From Bog-375 sp049698695 (GTDB taxonomy: Bacteria > Acidobacteriota > Terriglobia > Bryobacterales > Bryobacteraceae), in NCBI GenBank assembly GCA_049698695.1, contig JBAVYH010000108.1, positions 1-64,000 of the forward strand: a stretch of 64,000 nucleotides of DNA. The letters are read 5' to 3'. Each line of letters begins with the position of its first letter. Positions within the stretch are counted from its first letter, which is position 1. A model generated the notes under the pieces. That model searched no databases, was not told the DNA's origin, and worked only from the letters and a program-made list of their open reading frames with translations. Made by a program: the position numbers and the translations under genes. Below are positions 55,066-64,000 of the stretch, piece after piece.

Positions 55066-55262
55066 TTGGTTCTCGGTGTCGAAGCCATAACAGGCTTCAC
55101 CATTATCGTACGGGAATGCGTCACGGAAATCGGAGGGAGTGGCAGGCCAGGCGATCAAGCCCGGCGTCCGAAACACGGGTCCGGATGACCTGCATTGGTG
55201 CGCTGGCGGCGGGTGGATTCTTCACCGGCAACATTGTCGGCACCCGCTTCTGGCAAACCGCC

Positions 55263-56489
55263 TTACTGAAACAGTAGCGGAGCGAATTCCTCCAGGTAAT
55301 TCCGCCAGTTGATCCAGGTGTGGGCGCCCGGGCTCTCCTGAAAAACAGGCGAAAACCCGTGCTGCTTCAAAGCATCCACCGTCGCCTTCGTGGTGGAGAT
55401 CAGGAAGTCGTTTTTCCCGGTGCTGAACCAGAGCACTTTCAGGCCGGGCTTCAGCGCGGCATTGTCCAGCATGGCCGCATGTTGCTCAATCCATTCGGGC
55501 GAGGGGCCCGGCGCAGGCGCTGGTGATCCGGGAGCGGGCCGCCGCATGTTGAACACCCCTGAGCTGAATACGCCCAGATACGCGAACTGGTCCAGGTGGG
55601 AAGATCCGATATTCAGTGTCTGTCCACCGCCCATGGAGAGTCCGGCCATGGCCCGATGGGCGCGATCGGTGAGCACCCGGTAATGCGACTCCACATACGG
55701 CATGATGTCGGTCACGAAATCCTCGGCGAACTCATCGCGCGGCGCAGGCTCCCCGGCTCGCGGCATGGTGAAGGTCATTGACGTATGGCCGGCAGGCATG
55801 ACGATCACCATGGGCTTCGCCTTGTGCGCCGCGATCAGGTTGTCCATGATGAATCCGGCCCGGCCCACCGACGTCCACGAGTCGTCACAATCCATCGCGC
55901 CATGCAGCAGATAGAACACCGGATACTTGTCGCTGCCGTTTTCATAGCCAGGCGGTGTGTAAATGTGCATCCGCCGGTTCCTGCCTAACGCGGTGGAATA
56001 GTACGTAACCGATGCCACCGCGCCGTGAGGAACTCTCAGAGTGTCCATGAACTCGGCACCCGGAACATAGACCAGGCTCCACGCGTCCGCGTTCGACTCG
56101 CTCACCACCGGGTTATTCGGGTCCATCGTCCTCACGCCGTCCACCACGAACGTGTACCGGTACGCGCCCGGATCGATAGGCCCGATGGCCGCCTCCCAAA
56201 CTCCGTTGTCGCCTTTGCTGAACGTCGCGGTAGAGTTTTCCAGCCCGGCCATGTCGCTGGCAGACAGTGTGACGCTCTTCGCCTGCTCTGCCAAAATTCG
56301 GAAGACGATGTGCCGGTCCGGCATGACTTCCGGCGAAACCACGCTCGGGCCCTGCGGCCCAAAGGCACGCGGCGCGGGAGGCGGCGCCGCGGGTGCAGGC
56401 GCATTCTGGGCCCGTCCGAACGGAGCGAGCAGCGCTCCCGTCAGCAGGACGGTCGCGAAAAACGTGATGGAGTTCTGTTGTTCAGGCAT
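55263..56489 (-). CDS. Secreted esterase (enterochelin-esterase/feruloyl-esterase-like)
   Basis: A 408-aa protein. A signal peptide (ITFFATVLLTGALLAPFGRAQ) and a Pro/Ala linker lead to an E-set/CBM48-like domain (about 55-145, GPIDPGAYRYTFVVDG). An alpha/beta-hydrolase of the Esterase_D type follows, with VFYLLHGAMDCDDSW, nucleophile elbow GLSMGG and catalytic His in SPGAHTWINW. Such enzymes deacylate xylan, feruloylated sugars or siderophores. It is divergent from the Tat-exported isomerase-like gene at 56637, and together they suggest carbohydrate use. Confidence 0.9.
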   Translation of the reverse strand: MPEQQNSITFFATVLLTGALLAPFGRAQNAPAPAAPPPAPRAFGPQGPSVVSPEVMPDRHIVFRILAEQAKSVTLSASDMAGLENSTATFSKGDNGVWEAAIGPIDPGAYRYTFVVDGVRTMDPNNPVVSESNADAWSLVYVPGAEFMDTLRVPHGAVASVTYYSTALGRNRRMHIYTPPGYENGSDKYPVFYLLHGAMDCDDSWTSVGRAGFIMDNLIAAHKAKPMVIVMPAGHTSMTFTMPRAGEPAPRDEFAEDFVTDIMPYVESHYRVLTDRAHRAMAGLSMGGGQTLNIGSSHLDQFAYLGVFSSGVFNMRRPAPGSPAPAPGPSPEWIEQHAAMLDNAALKPGLKVLWFSTGKNDFLISTTKATVDALKQHGFSPVFQESPGAHTWINWRNYLEEFAPLLFQ

Positions 56490-56636
56490 AGATTTACTTC
56501 ATTATTATGCGCGATGTTGCCGGCCCGATCCAGACGACTACCGTGTAGCAGGCGTATGCGGTCGTGTAGGCCTTTCACCGAGGCGGCATGCGACGCTTTC
56601 GAGCCAGGCTCACGCCAATCGTGCTTACAATGGCCT

Positions 56637-57494
56637 ATGTTCAACCGGCGCGAACTTCTCAAGTCCTTCTCGCTTGTCGCGGCGTTGCCCGCGGCCAGGC
56701 TGGCAGCGCGGCAACTCCAGGTGATCGGCGCACAGCTCTACACGGTTCGAAACGTGCTTCCCCAAAAACCCGCTGAGACGCTGCACGCCATCGAAACCAT
56801 CGGCTTCCAGGAGATCGAGCCGACTTACGGCGGCCTCGACCAGCTCTGGCCGGCCATCCAGGCTACTCACTTGAAGGCGGTGAGTGTCCACCTGGACAAT
56901 ACCTTGATGAACCATGGCAAGGAAGACCAACTGGCGCAGGTTGTCGACCAGGTGAAGAAATGGGGCTTCGCCTACGCCGTCTTTCCCTACCTGCCGCCGG
57001 CCGAGCGCGGCGGTCTCGATAAGTTCCGCGCGCTTGCCGACAAGCTGAACCGGGCCGGCGAGAAGTGCCGCACCGCAGGCCTCGGCTTCTGCTATCACAA
57101 CCACGCTTTCGAGTTTGAGCCGATGGAGGGCACCACCGGGTTCGAGGTGATGATGGACCGCCTCGACCGGAACCTTTGCGGGTTCGAAGTGGACTGCTTC
57201 TGGGTGAGCGTCGCCGGCCACGATCCGGCGGCGTTGTTGCAGAAACTTTCCGGCCGCGTGCCGTTGCTGCACCTAAAGGACAAAGCGCCCGGCACGCCCG
57301 TGATGTTCAAGGAATCGGTGGACCGCAGCGCCTTCAAGGAAGTTGGCAGTGGAGTAATCGACTGGCCGGCCGTCTTGCGCGCAGCCGCATCGGCCAGCGT
57401 CCAGCATTATTTTGTGGAGCAGGACCAGACTCCGGGCGACCCGGTGGACAGCCTGCGGCAAAGCTTTGGGTACCTGTCAAAGCTGGAGTATTGA
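56637..57494 (+). CDS. Tat-exported sugar phosphate isomerase/epimerase-like TIM barrel
   Basis: A 285-aa AP_endonuc_2/xylose isomerase-like TIM-barrel protein. The N-terminus NRRELLKSFSLVAALPAARLA is a twin-arginine signal, so the protein folds before export. The barrel shows LYTVRNVLPQ, FQEIEPTYGG, GLGFCYHNHAFEFEP, EVDCFWVSVAGHDP, LLHLKDKAPG and FVEQDQTPG, with metal-ligand Glu/Asp/His typical of the family. No SD is clear before the ATG. Neighbouring the secreted esterase, it probably acts on a sugar in the periplasm; the substrate is unknown. Confidence 0.87.
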   Translation: MFNRRELLKSFSLVAALPAARLAARQLQVIGAQLYTVRNVLPQKPAETLHAIETIGFQEIEPTYGGLDQLWPAIQATHLKAVSVHLDNTLMNHGKEDQLAQVVDQVKKWGFAYAVFPYLPPAERGGLDKFRALADKLNRAGEKCRTAGLGFCYHNHAFEFEPMEGTTGFEVMMDRLDRNLCGFEVDCFWVSVAGHDPAALLQKLSGRVPLLHLKDKAPGTPVMFKESVDRSAFKEVGSGVIDWPAVLRAAASASVQHYFVEQDQTPGDPVDSLRQSFGYLSKLEY

Positions 57495-57662
57495 GTGGCC
57501 TCCGTCGCAAAACGGGTCACTCCGTGCACAGGTGGCGGGCTTTCTGGAGAAGATCCGCTAGGCTTTCGGGTCGTAGCGGCGGACACGGGAGCGGTTCGAA
57601 TTCCGGTGTTCCCGGCTACAACGCACAAATCCGCCCCTCCCATGGTGTACCACTAGCAACGA

Positions 57663-57678
57663 CGGCGCTTTTGCGCCG
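57663..57678. terminator. Hairpin between convergent genes
   Basis: CGGCGC-TTTT-GCGCCG is a perfect 6-bp stem without a following T-tract on either strand. It is a weak terminator candidate for the isomerase-like gene and the convergent 57749 gene. Confidence 0.3.
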
Positions 57679-57748
57679 GAAGTAAGTGCAACGCCTGCGG
57701 CGGGCGCCATCGCCTGCCTGCCGGCATTCCTTCAGACTTCAGCGGCTC

Positions 57749-58021
57749 TCAGGCATGCCGTTCGTGGTGCTTCGCCTGGTGCGGCCGGAAGAGCAGTATT
57801 CCTCCAATGCCCCATACCACCAGGAACACGAACACTACTCCGGTGATCAGCTCGCTTACGGGGTTGACCAGGGACGGCGGCGTGGGCGCCAAACCGATCG
57901 CCAGCGCCACCGCGATTGCCAGGAGGTGCCAGTACCACCGGAAGGTGCCAAGATGATGCAGCAGCCAAGCGGGAACCACGACTGCTACCGCGAAAGCCAG
58001 GACAGCCCACATGCTGGACAT
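57749..58021 (-). CDS. Small membrane protein, 90 aa
   Basis: A three-helix membrane protein (WAVLAFAVAVVVPAWLLHHLG, YWHLLAIAVALAIGLAP, ELITGVVFVFLVVWGIGGILLF) ending in a His-rich tail (HQAKHHERHA). The ATG at 58021 has AGGAGG 6 nt upstream, which decides the start over a longer frame. I recognise no family. Confidence 0.75.
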   Translation of the reverse strand: MSSMWAVLAFAVAVVVPAWLLHHLGTFRWYWHLLAIAVALAIGLAPTPPSLVNPVSELITGVVFVFLVVWGIGGILLFRPHQAKHHERHA

Positions 58022-58168
58022 GAGTAGCCTCCTGCCGGTATTGTAGCCCCAAACGGCCGGCCTGAGAATCCGGGGCACCCGGCAAACCCATTTACGGCCA
58101 TGCGCTCTCGATGCCGTGCGAGAAGTGTGCAGAGCACCGGGCGCGGTCGGCACTTCTGGCTTGTGCGG

Positions 58169-58624
58169 CTAAACCGGGCCGGCGGCCTGCCCGGCTTGCG
58201 AGCGGTTCACGATCTCGTCGGCCAGCTTGTGCGGTTCGTCCACGTTGACCAGCGTCAGCCGGCTGGCTTCGCCGGCGGTTTCGATGGATAGATTGCCCAC
58301 GTTAAACACGCGCTGCACCAGGCGTTGCTCCACGCGCACATCCTGGACTTTGGCAAGCTGAATGGTGCGCGTGGATTTGGAGGCGAGCCCGGTTTCGTAA
58401 CGCAGCCGGTCCCCCGTCACCACCGTCCGCGTGGCTTGCCGGCGCACCCAGCGCGCAGCCGGCCACAGCAATACCAGCGGTGGAAGGATCATTACCCAGT
58501 GGTGGGGAAACTGGTCCTCCCACAAAGCCAGGTAGGCGATTTCCAAGCCGAGAAACACGATGGCGGCGGCGATGGCGCCTGCCTTCAGGAACTTCGCGGT
58601 GGGACGAATGATAATATCAGCCAC
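58169..58624 (-). CDS. PH-domain (YdbS/DUF304-like) membrane protein
   Basis: A 151-aa protein with two membrane helices (AGAIAAAIVFLGLEIAYLALW, WVMILPPLVLLWPAARWV) followed by a bacterial PH domain (bPH_2: GDRLRYETGLASKSTRTIQLAKVQDVRVEQRLVQRVFNVGNLSIETAGE). GTG start with GGGGAG about 8 nt upstream. Relatives are of unknown function and sit at the inner membrane. It reads the same way as the 57749 gene, 147 bp upstream of it. Confidence 0.85.
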   Translation of the reverse strand: MADIIIRPTAKFLKAGAIAAAIVFLGLEIAYLALWEDQFPHHWVMILPPLVLLWPAARWVRRQATRTVVTGDRLRYETGLASKSTRTIQLAKVQDVRVEQRLVQRVFNVGNLSIETAGEASRLTLVNVDEPHKLADEIVNRSQAGQAAGPV

Positions 58625-58805
58625 GGATGTGTGCTCCCCGAGCGATCATTGTAGCGCGCCCGAGTTCGCAAAGCGGCACGCCGGGGAACCAAGGCTAGGG
58701 AGCTGATGTTGCGCACCCGTAAACGAAATTGCGCCTCAATCGTCCAGTACAGAAGGGCCTCTCGCGGTTAGAGCGCCCGCGTCCCAAGCGGAGGAGATTT
58801 CCAGC

Positions 58806-59816
58806 ATGTTGAAAGCCCTAATCCGAATCGGTTTGGTGGTACTGCCGGCGGCCGCTGTCGTGGCGCAAACCGCCTCGGACAAGCTGACGTTTGAGGTGGC
58901 TTCCGTGAAGCCGGCCGCGCCGCCAACGCCCGGCAGGATGATGATAATGATGCGCGGCGGGCCTGGGACCGACGATCCGGGACGGGCAACGTTTTCGAAT
59001 GTGACGCAGCGGCTGCTGCTGGCCAAAGCCTACGGCGCGCAGGACTACCAGATTTCCGGCCCCCCCTGGCTCGACACCGAGCGGTATGAGATCGCTGTCA
59101 AAGTGCCGAAAGGCGCCACCAAGGAGCAGTTTATGGTGATGCTGCAAAACCTGCTGGCGGACCGCTTCAAGCTGACCCTCCATCATGAAACCAAAGAGCT
59201 GCCCTTATACGCGCTGGTGGTGGCGAAGAACGGGCCGAAGCTGAAGGAATCGGCGCCGCCGCCGGCGCCTGATGGTACGGCGCCCAAGGATGGCGCTGGG
59301 GCCGGGTACGGCGGCCCGCCTCCGGGTGCCGGCTTCGGTCCGCCGCCAGGCCCGCCTCCCGGCGATGGCGGCATGCCTCGCCCGCAAATGGGCAAAGATG
59401 GTTTTCCCGGGCTGCCGCCGGGCGCGGGGCGCGGTGGTGTGATCATGATGATAATGCCGGGGCGCGCCCGTATGATCGGCAATGGCCAGCCCATTTCCAA
59501 ACTTGCCGATGCCTTGGCCCGCCAGTTGGGCCGTCCGGTAACGGATAAGACCGGGCTGACCGGCACGTACGATTTCACCCTGGACTTCGACCCGGAGGGC
59601 TCGATGGGAGGACGCGGCGGCATGATGATGAGAATGCCCGGCGGTCCGCCGCCGGGAGGTGGTGGGGACGGACCAGCCGCGAATCCCCCGGAGAGTGAAG
59701 CTGCGGGCCTCTTCACCGCATTGCAGGAGCAACTCGGGCTGAAGCTAGAACAGAAAAAAGGCCCGCTCGATATGCTGGTCGTCGATCATTCCGAAAAAAC
59801 CCCGGTGGAGAATTGA
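58806..59816 (+). CDS. TIGR03435-family secreted soil-associated protein
   Basis: A 336-aa exported protein with a signal peptide (IRIGLVVLPAAAVVAQ). The family start is FEVASVKPAAPP, followed by LLLAKAYGAQDYQISGPPWLDTERYEIAVKVPKGATKEQFMVMLQNLLADRFKLTLHHETKELPLYALVVAKNGPKL split over the fold. The central 90 residues are an unusually long Gly/Pro/Met-rich insertion (GGPPPGAGFGPPPGPPPG and later MMMRMPGGPPPGGGG). This family is expanded in Solibacter and used here as a taxonomic hint. Function unknown. GGAGGAG precedes the ATG by about 10 nt. Confidence 0.88.
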   Translation: MLKALIRIGLVVLPAAAVVAQTASDKLTFEVASVKPAAPPTPGRMMIMMRGGPGTDDPGRATFSNVTQRLLLAKAYGAQDYQISGPPWLDTERYEIAVKVPKGATKEQFMVMLQNLLADRFKLTLHHETKELPLYALVVAKNGPKLKESAPPPAPDGTAPKDGAGAGYGGPPPGAGFGPPPGPPPGDGGMPRPQMGKDGFPGLPPGAGRGGVIMMIMPGRARMIGNGQPISKLADALARQLGRPVTDKTGLTGTYDFTLDFDPEGSMGGRGGMMMRMPGGPPPGGGGDGPAANPPESEAAGLFTALQEQLGLKLEQKKGPLDMLVVDHSEKTPVEN

Positions 59817-59873
59817 GCGGGCACTTAAGCAACATCCGCGGAGACCCTCGACTATGCTAGTTTCGTAGAAGGA

Positions 59874-60566
59874 ATGCGACTTTTTCGAGCACTGAGGATC
59901 GGTGTGACGATTGCCGCCCTATGTCTCGGCGCGCAAGGCCAAAATCCGCCAGGCCAAAGCCCTCCCGCCAAGGCCCCGCAGATCGAAATCAGGGGTCTCC
60001 CGCCCAGATCGACTCCGGCCGATTATCCGGACCGGGAGCAGGCAGGCCAGGTGACGATTGCGGCCGAGTTCCAGGGACACGCGATCCCCACAGAGCAAGG
60101 GAACCTGACTACGGAAGACTACGTGGTGGTCGAAATGGGGTTGTACGGCCCGCCGGGTGCGCGGCTCACGCTCTCCCCCGACGAGTTTGCGCTGCGCATT
60201 AACGGGAAGAAGGAGCTGCCCAGCCAGCCATTCGGGGTGGTGCTGGGGAACGTCAAAGATCCCGAGTGGGTGCCACCTGAGCCGCCGAAGCCGAAGGCGA
60301 AGAATCTCAACATTGGCGGCGACGAGGAGGAACAGCAACCGCGAGGTGAGGCCAAAGAGCCGCCGTTTCCAATCAAGGTTCCGCTGGAGATACAGCGCGC
60401 GTTGAATCTGCGCGTTCAAAAAGCCGCTCTCCCGGAAGGCGACCGCGCTCTTCCCGTGGCAGGGCTGATTTTCTTCCAGTACGGCGGCAAGATCCAGAAG
60501 ATCCACACGATCGAGCTGATTTACAGCGGCTCCGCGGGAAAAGCCACCCTCACGCTCGAGCCGTAG
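59874..60566 (+). CDS. Secreted hypothetical protein, 230 aa
   Basis: A signal peptide (ALRIGVTIAALCLGAQGQ) is followed by a Pro-rich linker and a beta-rich domain (DYVVVEMGLYGPPGARLTLSPDEFALRINGKKELPSQPFGVVLGNVKDPEW across the fold). Then comes a charged Pro/Glu/Lys region and a C-terminal strand pair (GLIFFQYGGKIQKIHTIELIYSGSAGKATLTLEP). I know no family name. It lies 57 bp after the TIGR03435 gene, on the same strand. SD AAGGA is close to the ATG. Confidence 0.75.
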   Translation: MRLFRALRIGVTIAALCLGAQGQNPPGQSPPAKAPQIEIRGLPPRSTPADYPDREQAGQVTIAAEFQGHAIPTEQGNLTTEDYVVVEMGLYGPPGARLTLSPDEFALRINGKKELPSQPFGVVLGNVKDPEWVPPEPPKPKAKNLNIGGDEEEQQPRGEAKEPPFPIKVPLEIQRALNLRVQKAALPEGDRALPVAGLIFFQYGGKIQKIHTIELIYSGSAGKATLTLEP

Positions 60567-60630
60567 AGAACTTGGCGTCGACAGGTCGACGGCGAATCAC
60601 GCAGCGCTTGACGGGCGTCGCGCGCATCCT

Positions 60631-62202
60631 ATGAATCCAAAACGCGCGATCATCATCGGAGCGGGTCCCGCCGGCTTGACGGCGGCTTACGAGTTGCTCA
60701 GCCGCACCTCGATCAAACCGATCGTGCTGGAGAAGAGCGGCTGCGTCGGCGGCATTTGCCGCACCGTCAACTACAAGGGGAACCGGATGGACATGGGCGG
60801 CCACCGCTTCTTCTCGAAGTCGGATCGCGTGATGGAGTGGTGGCTGCGCATGCTTCCTTTGCAGGCCACGACGACTAATTCCGCGGCCATCCGGTACCAC
60901 GGGAGCGAACGCACGATTCCCGCCAGTGCCGCCGGCCCGGACCCAGCCACCGAGGACCGAGTAATGCTGCTGCGGCGCCGCAAATCCCGCTGCTACTATC
61001 TGCGCCGCTTCTTCGACTATCCGATTACGCTGAGCAGGGACACGTTGATTAAACTAGGCATGTGGCGTGCCTGTAGGATCGGCGTAAGCTACCTCCGCAG
61101 CGTAGTATTCCCGCTTAAGCAGGAGACAACGCTGGAGCAGTTCTTCATTAATCGGTTCGGCGCGGAGCTCTACAAGACATTCTTCAAGTCTTACACCGAG
61201 AAAGTGTGGGGTGTCCCCTGCGACCAGATTAGCGCGGAATGGGGCGCCCAACGCATGAAGGGCCTGTCCATCCGGGCGGCCTTGGGGCACGCCGTGAAAA
61301 AGGCGCTCCGCATCGGCGACGGCGGCCTGGCGCAAAAGGGAACGCAGACTTCGCTGATTGAGCGGTTTCTATATCCGAAGTTCGGCCCCGGACAGATGTG
61401 GGAAGAGGTGGCTCGCCGTGTGCTTGAAATGGGCGGCCAGATTCTGACGGGATATAGTTGCGACCGGCTGACCACGGAAGGCTGGAGGATCAAGTCGATC
61501 GAGGCCAGCAGCGTGACAACGGGGATGAAGGCGGCATTCGAGGGCGATTACTTCTTCTCGACTGCGCCGATCCAGGAACTGATGCGTTCTTTAGACGTGC
61601 CGCCGCCGGCCAAAGTGCTGGAAGTGTCCGATGGCTTGATTTACCGAGACTTCGTGACGGTCGGCCTGCTGGTACGCTCGCTCAAGATTCATGAGGGCTC
61701 GGAGCAGAGTAAGAAGCTGATTAGCGACAACTGGATTTACATTCAAGAGCCGGGTGTGCGCCTCGGCCGGCTCCAGATTTTCAATAACTGGAGTCCGTTC
61801 CTGGTGGCCGATCCGTCTCAAGTCTGGCTGGGGCTCGAATACTTCTGCAACACGTCGGACGAGATCTGGAACCTGCCCGATGAGCAGATGGCCACGATGG
61901 CGAAGGAAGAACTCTCGAGGATCGGCATCATCGACACCGCCGAAGTGGTCGATTCGACTGTCCTGCGCATGGAAAAAGCCTACCCCGCTTACTTTGGCAC
62001 CTACCATCGGTTTGGCGAGATCCGGGAGCACATGGACCATTACGACAACCTGTTCCTGATCGGCCGCAACGGCATGCACCGTTACAACAACCAGGACCAT
62101 TCGATGCTCACCGCGATGATCGCCGTGGATAATATCATCGCAGGCGACACAAACAAGAGTAAGCTGTGGGAAGTGAATACGGAGATGGAGTACAACGAGT
62201 GA
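60631..62202 (+). CDS. NAD(P)/FAD-dependent oxidoreductase, UDP-galactopyranose mutase-like
   Basis: A 523-aa flavoprotein. Dinucleotide motif GAGPAGLTAAYEL (10-22), then EKSGCVGGICRTVNYKGNRMDMGGHRFF, the Glf/amine-oxidase signature for FAD. FKSYTEKVWGVPCDQISAEW and the late RFGEIREHMDHYDNLFLIGRNGMHRYNNQDHSM are shared with Glf-like enzymes encoded near surface polysaccharide genes. At 523 aa it is longer than classical Glf (about 370-400). The substrate is unknown; an NDP-sugar or isoprenoid are options. Confidence 0.85.
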   Translation: MNPKRAIIIGAGPAGLTAAYELLSRTSIKPIVLEKSGCVGGICRTVNYKGNRMDMGGHRFFSKSDRVMEWWLRMLPLQATTTNSAAIRYHGSERTIPASAAGPDPATEDRVMLLRRRKSRCYYLRRFFDYPITLSRDTLIKLGMWRACRIGVSYLRSVVFPLKQETTLEQFFINRFGAELYKTFFKSYTEKVWGVPCDQISAEWGAQRMKGLSIRAALGHAVKKALRIGDGGLAQKGTQTSLIERFLYPKFGPGQMWEEVARRVLEMGGQILTGYSCDRLTTEGWRIKSIEASSVTTGMKAAFEGDYFFSTAPIQELMRSLDVPPPAKVLEVSDGLIYRDFVTVGLLVRSLKIHEGSEQSKKLISDNWIYIQEPGVRLGRLQIFNNWSPFLVADPSQVWLGLEYFCNTSDEIWNLPDEQMATMAKEELSRIGIIDTAEVVDSTVLRMEKAYPAYFGTYHRFGEIREHMDHYDNLFLIGRNGMHRYNNQDHSMLTAMIAVDNIIAGDTNKSKLWEVNTEMEYNE

Positions 62203-62292
62203 GCTGAGGTTCGCGCTGTTTTGCGTTCCGGGTTCATCCCGTGGTGCTCCGCAACTTGTTAGAATCCGAGTTACTCAGTAGTTGGAGGATCG

Positions 62293-62742
62293 ATGAGAAA
62301 CATACTCCTTACACTGTTGCTTTCCGTTCTTGCGCGGCCAGTGCTCGCTCAAGGCGCCCCGCCACAGGTCACACCTGACCAAACCTACTCGGTGGAGTAT
62401 TATTACAAGGTGCAGTGGGGGCATCAGCAGGAATTCCTGCAGCTCTTCCTGAAGAATCACTACCCGTTGCTCCAGAAGATCGTCGAGAGCGGCCGCATGA
62501 TCTCGGTGAAGATTGAGACGCCTGCCAACCACATGACCGAGGATGCGCGCTGGGACTACCGGGTTACGATCCGGTTCAAAAACTCGACTGTGGCGACAAC
62601 CGCTAATCCCGACGAAGAGCGCCTGATCAAGCAACTCTGGCCTGATCAGGACGCTTACCAACGCGAAGAACGACGGCGGTTCGAGATTCTGCTGGCACAC
62701 TGGGACCTTCCGGTGACCGATATCACACCCTCGAGGAAGTAG
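62293..62742 (+). CDS. Secreted hypothetical protein, 149 aa
   Basis: A signal peptide (ILLTLLLSVLARPVLAQ) is followed by a compact alpha/beta region (TYSVEYYYKVQWGHQQEFLQLFLKNHYPLLQKIVESG) reminiscent of dimeric ferredoxin-like barrel proteins (NIPSNAP/stress-response A/B type), and a charged C-terminus. The ATG has GGAGG 5 nt upstream. No neighbour explains its role. Confidence 0.78.
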   Translation: MRNILLTLLLSVLARPVLAQGAPPQVTPDQTYSVEYYYKVQWGHQQEFLQLFLKNHYPLLQKIVESGRMISVKIETPANHMTEDARWDYRVTIRFKNSTVATTANPDEERLIKQLWPDQDAYQREERRRFEILLAHWDLPVTDITPSRK

Positions 62743-62789
62743 CTCAACGGAACGCTGATCACCGAGGATTCGTGCGCCGGAGCTATTGG

Positions 62790-64000
62790 CTACTCCCGCA
62801 ACTCCACGATGGTGGCTCCGGCGCCGCCTTCCTGCTGTGGCGCCGGGTAGAACTTCGCCACGTGCGGATGGTCGCTGAGCAGCTCCTGAATGGTCTTGCG
62901 CAGCACTCCCATGCCGTGGCCGTGCACGATCCGCACCCGGGACGCGGTGGCCATCACGGCCCGGTCCAGGAATTCGTCCACCGCATCGCGCGCTTCCTCG
63001 GCGTGGCGGCCGATCACGTTGATTTCCTGGTACGCCGGCGTCAACTGCGGAGCCGGCTTGTAGGTCACCCCTTGCGGCAGCTTGCCCGCCGCGCCGCCGG
63101 TCTCCGGCAGCACCTCGATCACGTCGTCGCGCGAAACCTGCAAGCGCAGAAATCCGGCCTCCACTTCGATGCGGTCGTTTGCCAGAAACCGCGTCACGCG
63201 GGCCGGTTCCCGCACGTCCTTCAGCCGCACGCGCGCGCCCTCGGCGATGCGCAGCGGTTGGATGCGGTCCTGCCGTGAGTCATCCTCGGTGGCCAGCACG
63301 GTGGTTTCGAAATCTTCGCGCAGTTCGCGCTTGGCTTTGGCCACCCGCCGCTGCGCGTCCTGCTCGGCCTTGCGGCGGTCGCCCGCTTGCGCGATCTTCT
63401 CGATTGTCTCGCGCGCGTGCTCTTCAAAACGGGCCAGCGCCTCTTCGGTGCGGCGCTCCAGTTCCTTCAGCTTGACGGTCTCACGCCGTTCCCACTCGCG
63501 AGCTATCTCTTTTTCATTGCGCTCCTGGGCCGCCAGTTTCTCGCGCAGGCTTTGTTCCAGAGCCTGAGTTTCCTGCACCCGGCGATCCAACTCGCTCAGG
63601 AATCGCGTCACGTCGCGCTCGCGATCGCTCAGCGCCAGCCGCGCGCGCCGGATGATGTCTTCCGGCATGCCGAGGCGCGCGGCGATTTCCAGGCCCGCCG
63701 ACTTGCCGGGCAGCCCCAGTTGCAGATGGAACGTCGGCTCGAAGGTGTTTTCGTCGAACCCCATGGAGCCGTTGACGACGCCTTCCGTCGATGCGCCGTA
63801 GATCTTGAGCGCCATCAGATGGGTGGAAACCAACGTGAACGCGCCGGCAGCGCGGAAATGGTCCACCACCGCCACGCCCAGCGCGCCGCCTTCCTCCGGA
63901 TCGGTCGCTGCGCCCAGCTCGTCGAGCAGCACCAGCGTGCCGGGCGTTACATCCAGCGCCATTTCGCGGATGTTCGACACGTGCGCCGAAAACGTGCTGA
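62790..64000 (-). CDS. mutS2: Endonuclease MutS2, C-terminal part (runs off right edge)
   Basis: The partial 403-aa frame is open to the end of the window. It contains the end of the MutS ATPase: STFSAHVSNIREMALDV, Walker B LVLLDELGAATDPEEG, and STHLMALK. A long coiled coil follows, rich in Glu/Arg (about 130-240 of the visible part). A KOW-like segment and the C-terminal Smr nuclease domain come next (EINVIGRHAEEARDAVDEFLDRA, VRIVHGHGMGVLRKTIQELL). MutS2 acts on recombination intermediates or collided ribosomes rather than in mismatch repair. An apparent internal start at 63980 is not a real N-terminus. Confidence 0.93.
   Translation of the reverse strand, partial: STFSAHVSNIREMALDVTPGTLVLLDELGAATDPEEGGALGVAVVDHFRAAGAFTLVSTHLMALKIYGASTEGVVNGSMGFDENTFEPTFHLQLGLPGKSAGLEIAARLGMPEDIIRRARLALSDRERDVTRFLSELDRRVQETQALEQSLREKLAAQERNEKEIAREWERRETVKLKELERRTEEALARFEEHARETIEKIAQAGDRRKAEQDAQRRVAKAKRELREDFETTVLATEDDSRQDRIQPLRIAEGARVRLKDVREPARVTRFLANDRIEVEAGFLRLQVSRDDVIEVLPETGGAAGKLPQGVTYKPAPQLTPAYQEINVIGRHAEEARDAVDEFLDRAVMATASRVRIVHGHGMGVLRKTIQELLSDHPHVAKFYPAPQQEGGAGATIVELRE

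Overview
The window most likely comes from a soil Acidobacteriota chromosome, probably close to Solibacter/Bryobacterales. The evidence is high GC, a TIGR03435-type 'soil-associated' secreted protein, an Oar-type TonB-dependent receptor with an N-terminal carboxypeptidase-regulatory domain, hopanoid genes (hpnJ, hpnI), a soluble Ser/Thr kinase, and many secreted proteins of unknown function. This placement is inferred from gene content; no marker gene was searched.

Layout. 0.4-9.1 kb is ordinary chromosome: dnaB, small conserved genes, a MidA-type methyltransferase, a fumarylacetoacetate-hydrolase-family enzyme, a radical SAM/methyltransferase pair and a solitary nuoM. Between the MidA gene and the FAH gene lies a 19-residue Lys-rich peptide gene with its own promoter, Shine-Dalgarno and terminator. 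9.4-13.9 kb holds a histidine acid phosphatase divergent from a TonB-dependent receptor that starts at TTG. 14.2-18.3 kb is a hopanoid side-chain cluster: a LolA-like secreted protein, hpnJ, two overlapping half-size EamA/EmrE membrane proteins, and hpnI. It is followed by adk and, convergently, a 1156-aa protein that may be a PPi-type PEP carboxykinase. Two tRNA genes (Ser-GCT, Glu-TTC) lie at 22.7-23.0 kb.

The most unusual part is 23.2-51.9 kb: eighteen genes on one strand, nearly all 0-46 bp apart, most with clear Shine-Dalgarno sequences. It encodes a membrane protein with a PKD-like domain, a signal-less GH19 muramidase/chitinase-like protein, two ChoD-like GMC flavoproteins (one fused to an alpha/beta-hydrolase with a Cys nucleophile), and three membrane-anchored di-heme c-type cytochromes resembling the rubber oxygenase RoxA. 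It also encodes a metallophosphoesterase, an Old Yellow Enzyme-type reductase, an SDR, an AsmA-like giant, a BON lipoprotein, two possible lipocalin/CrtC-like proteins and several proteins I do not recognise. I infer a membrane-associated oxidative system acting on a lipid or isoprenoid substrate, with electrons passing through c-type haem. The function is not established.

52-64 kb holds a Ser/Thr kinase with a duplicated C-terminal module, a convergent haem-HAMP sensor, a secreted esterase, a Tat-exported TIM-barrel isomerase, small membrane proteins, the TIGR03435 protein, a Glf-like flavoprotein and the 3' part of mutS2, which runs off the right edge. I saw no CRISPR array, insertion sequence, rRNA or phage module.
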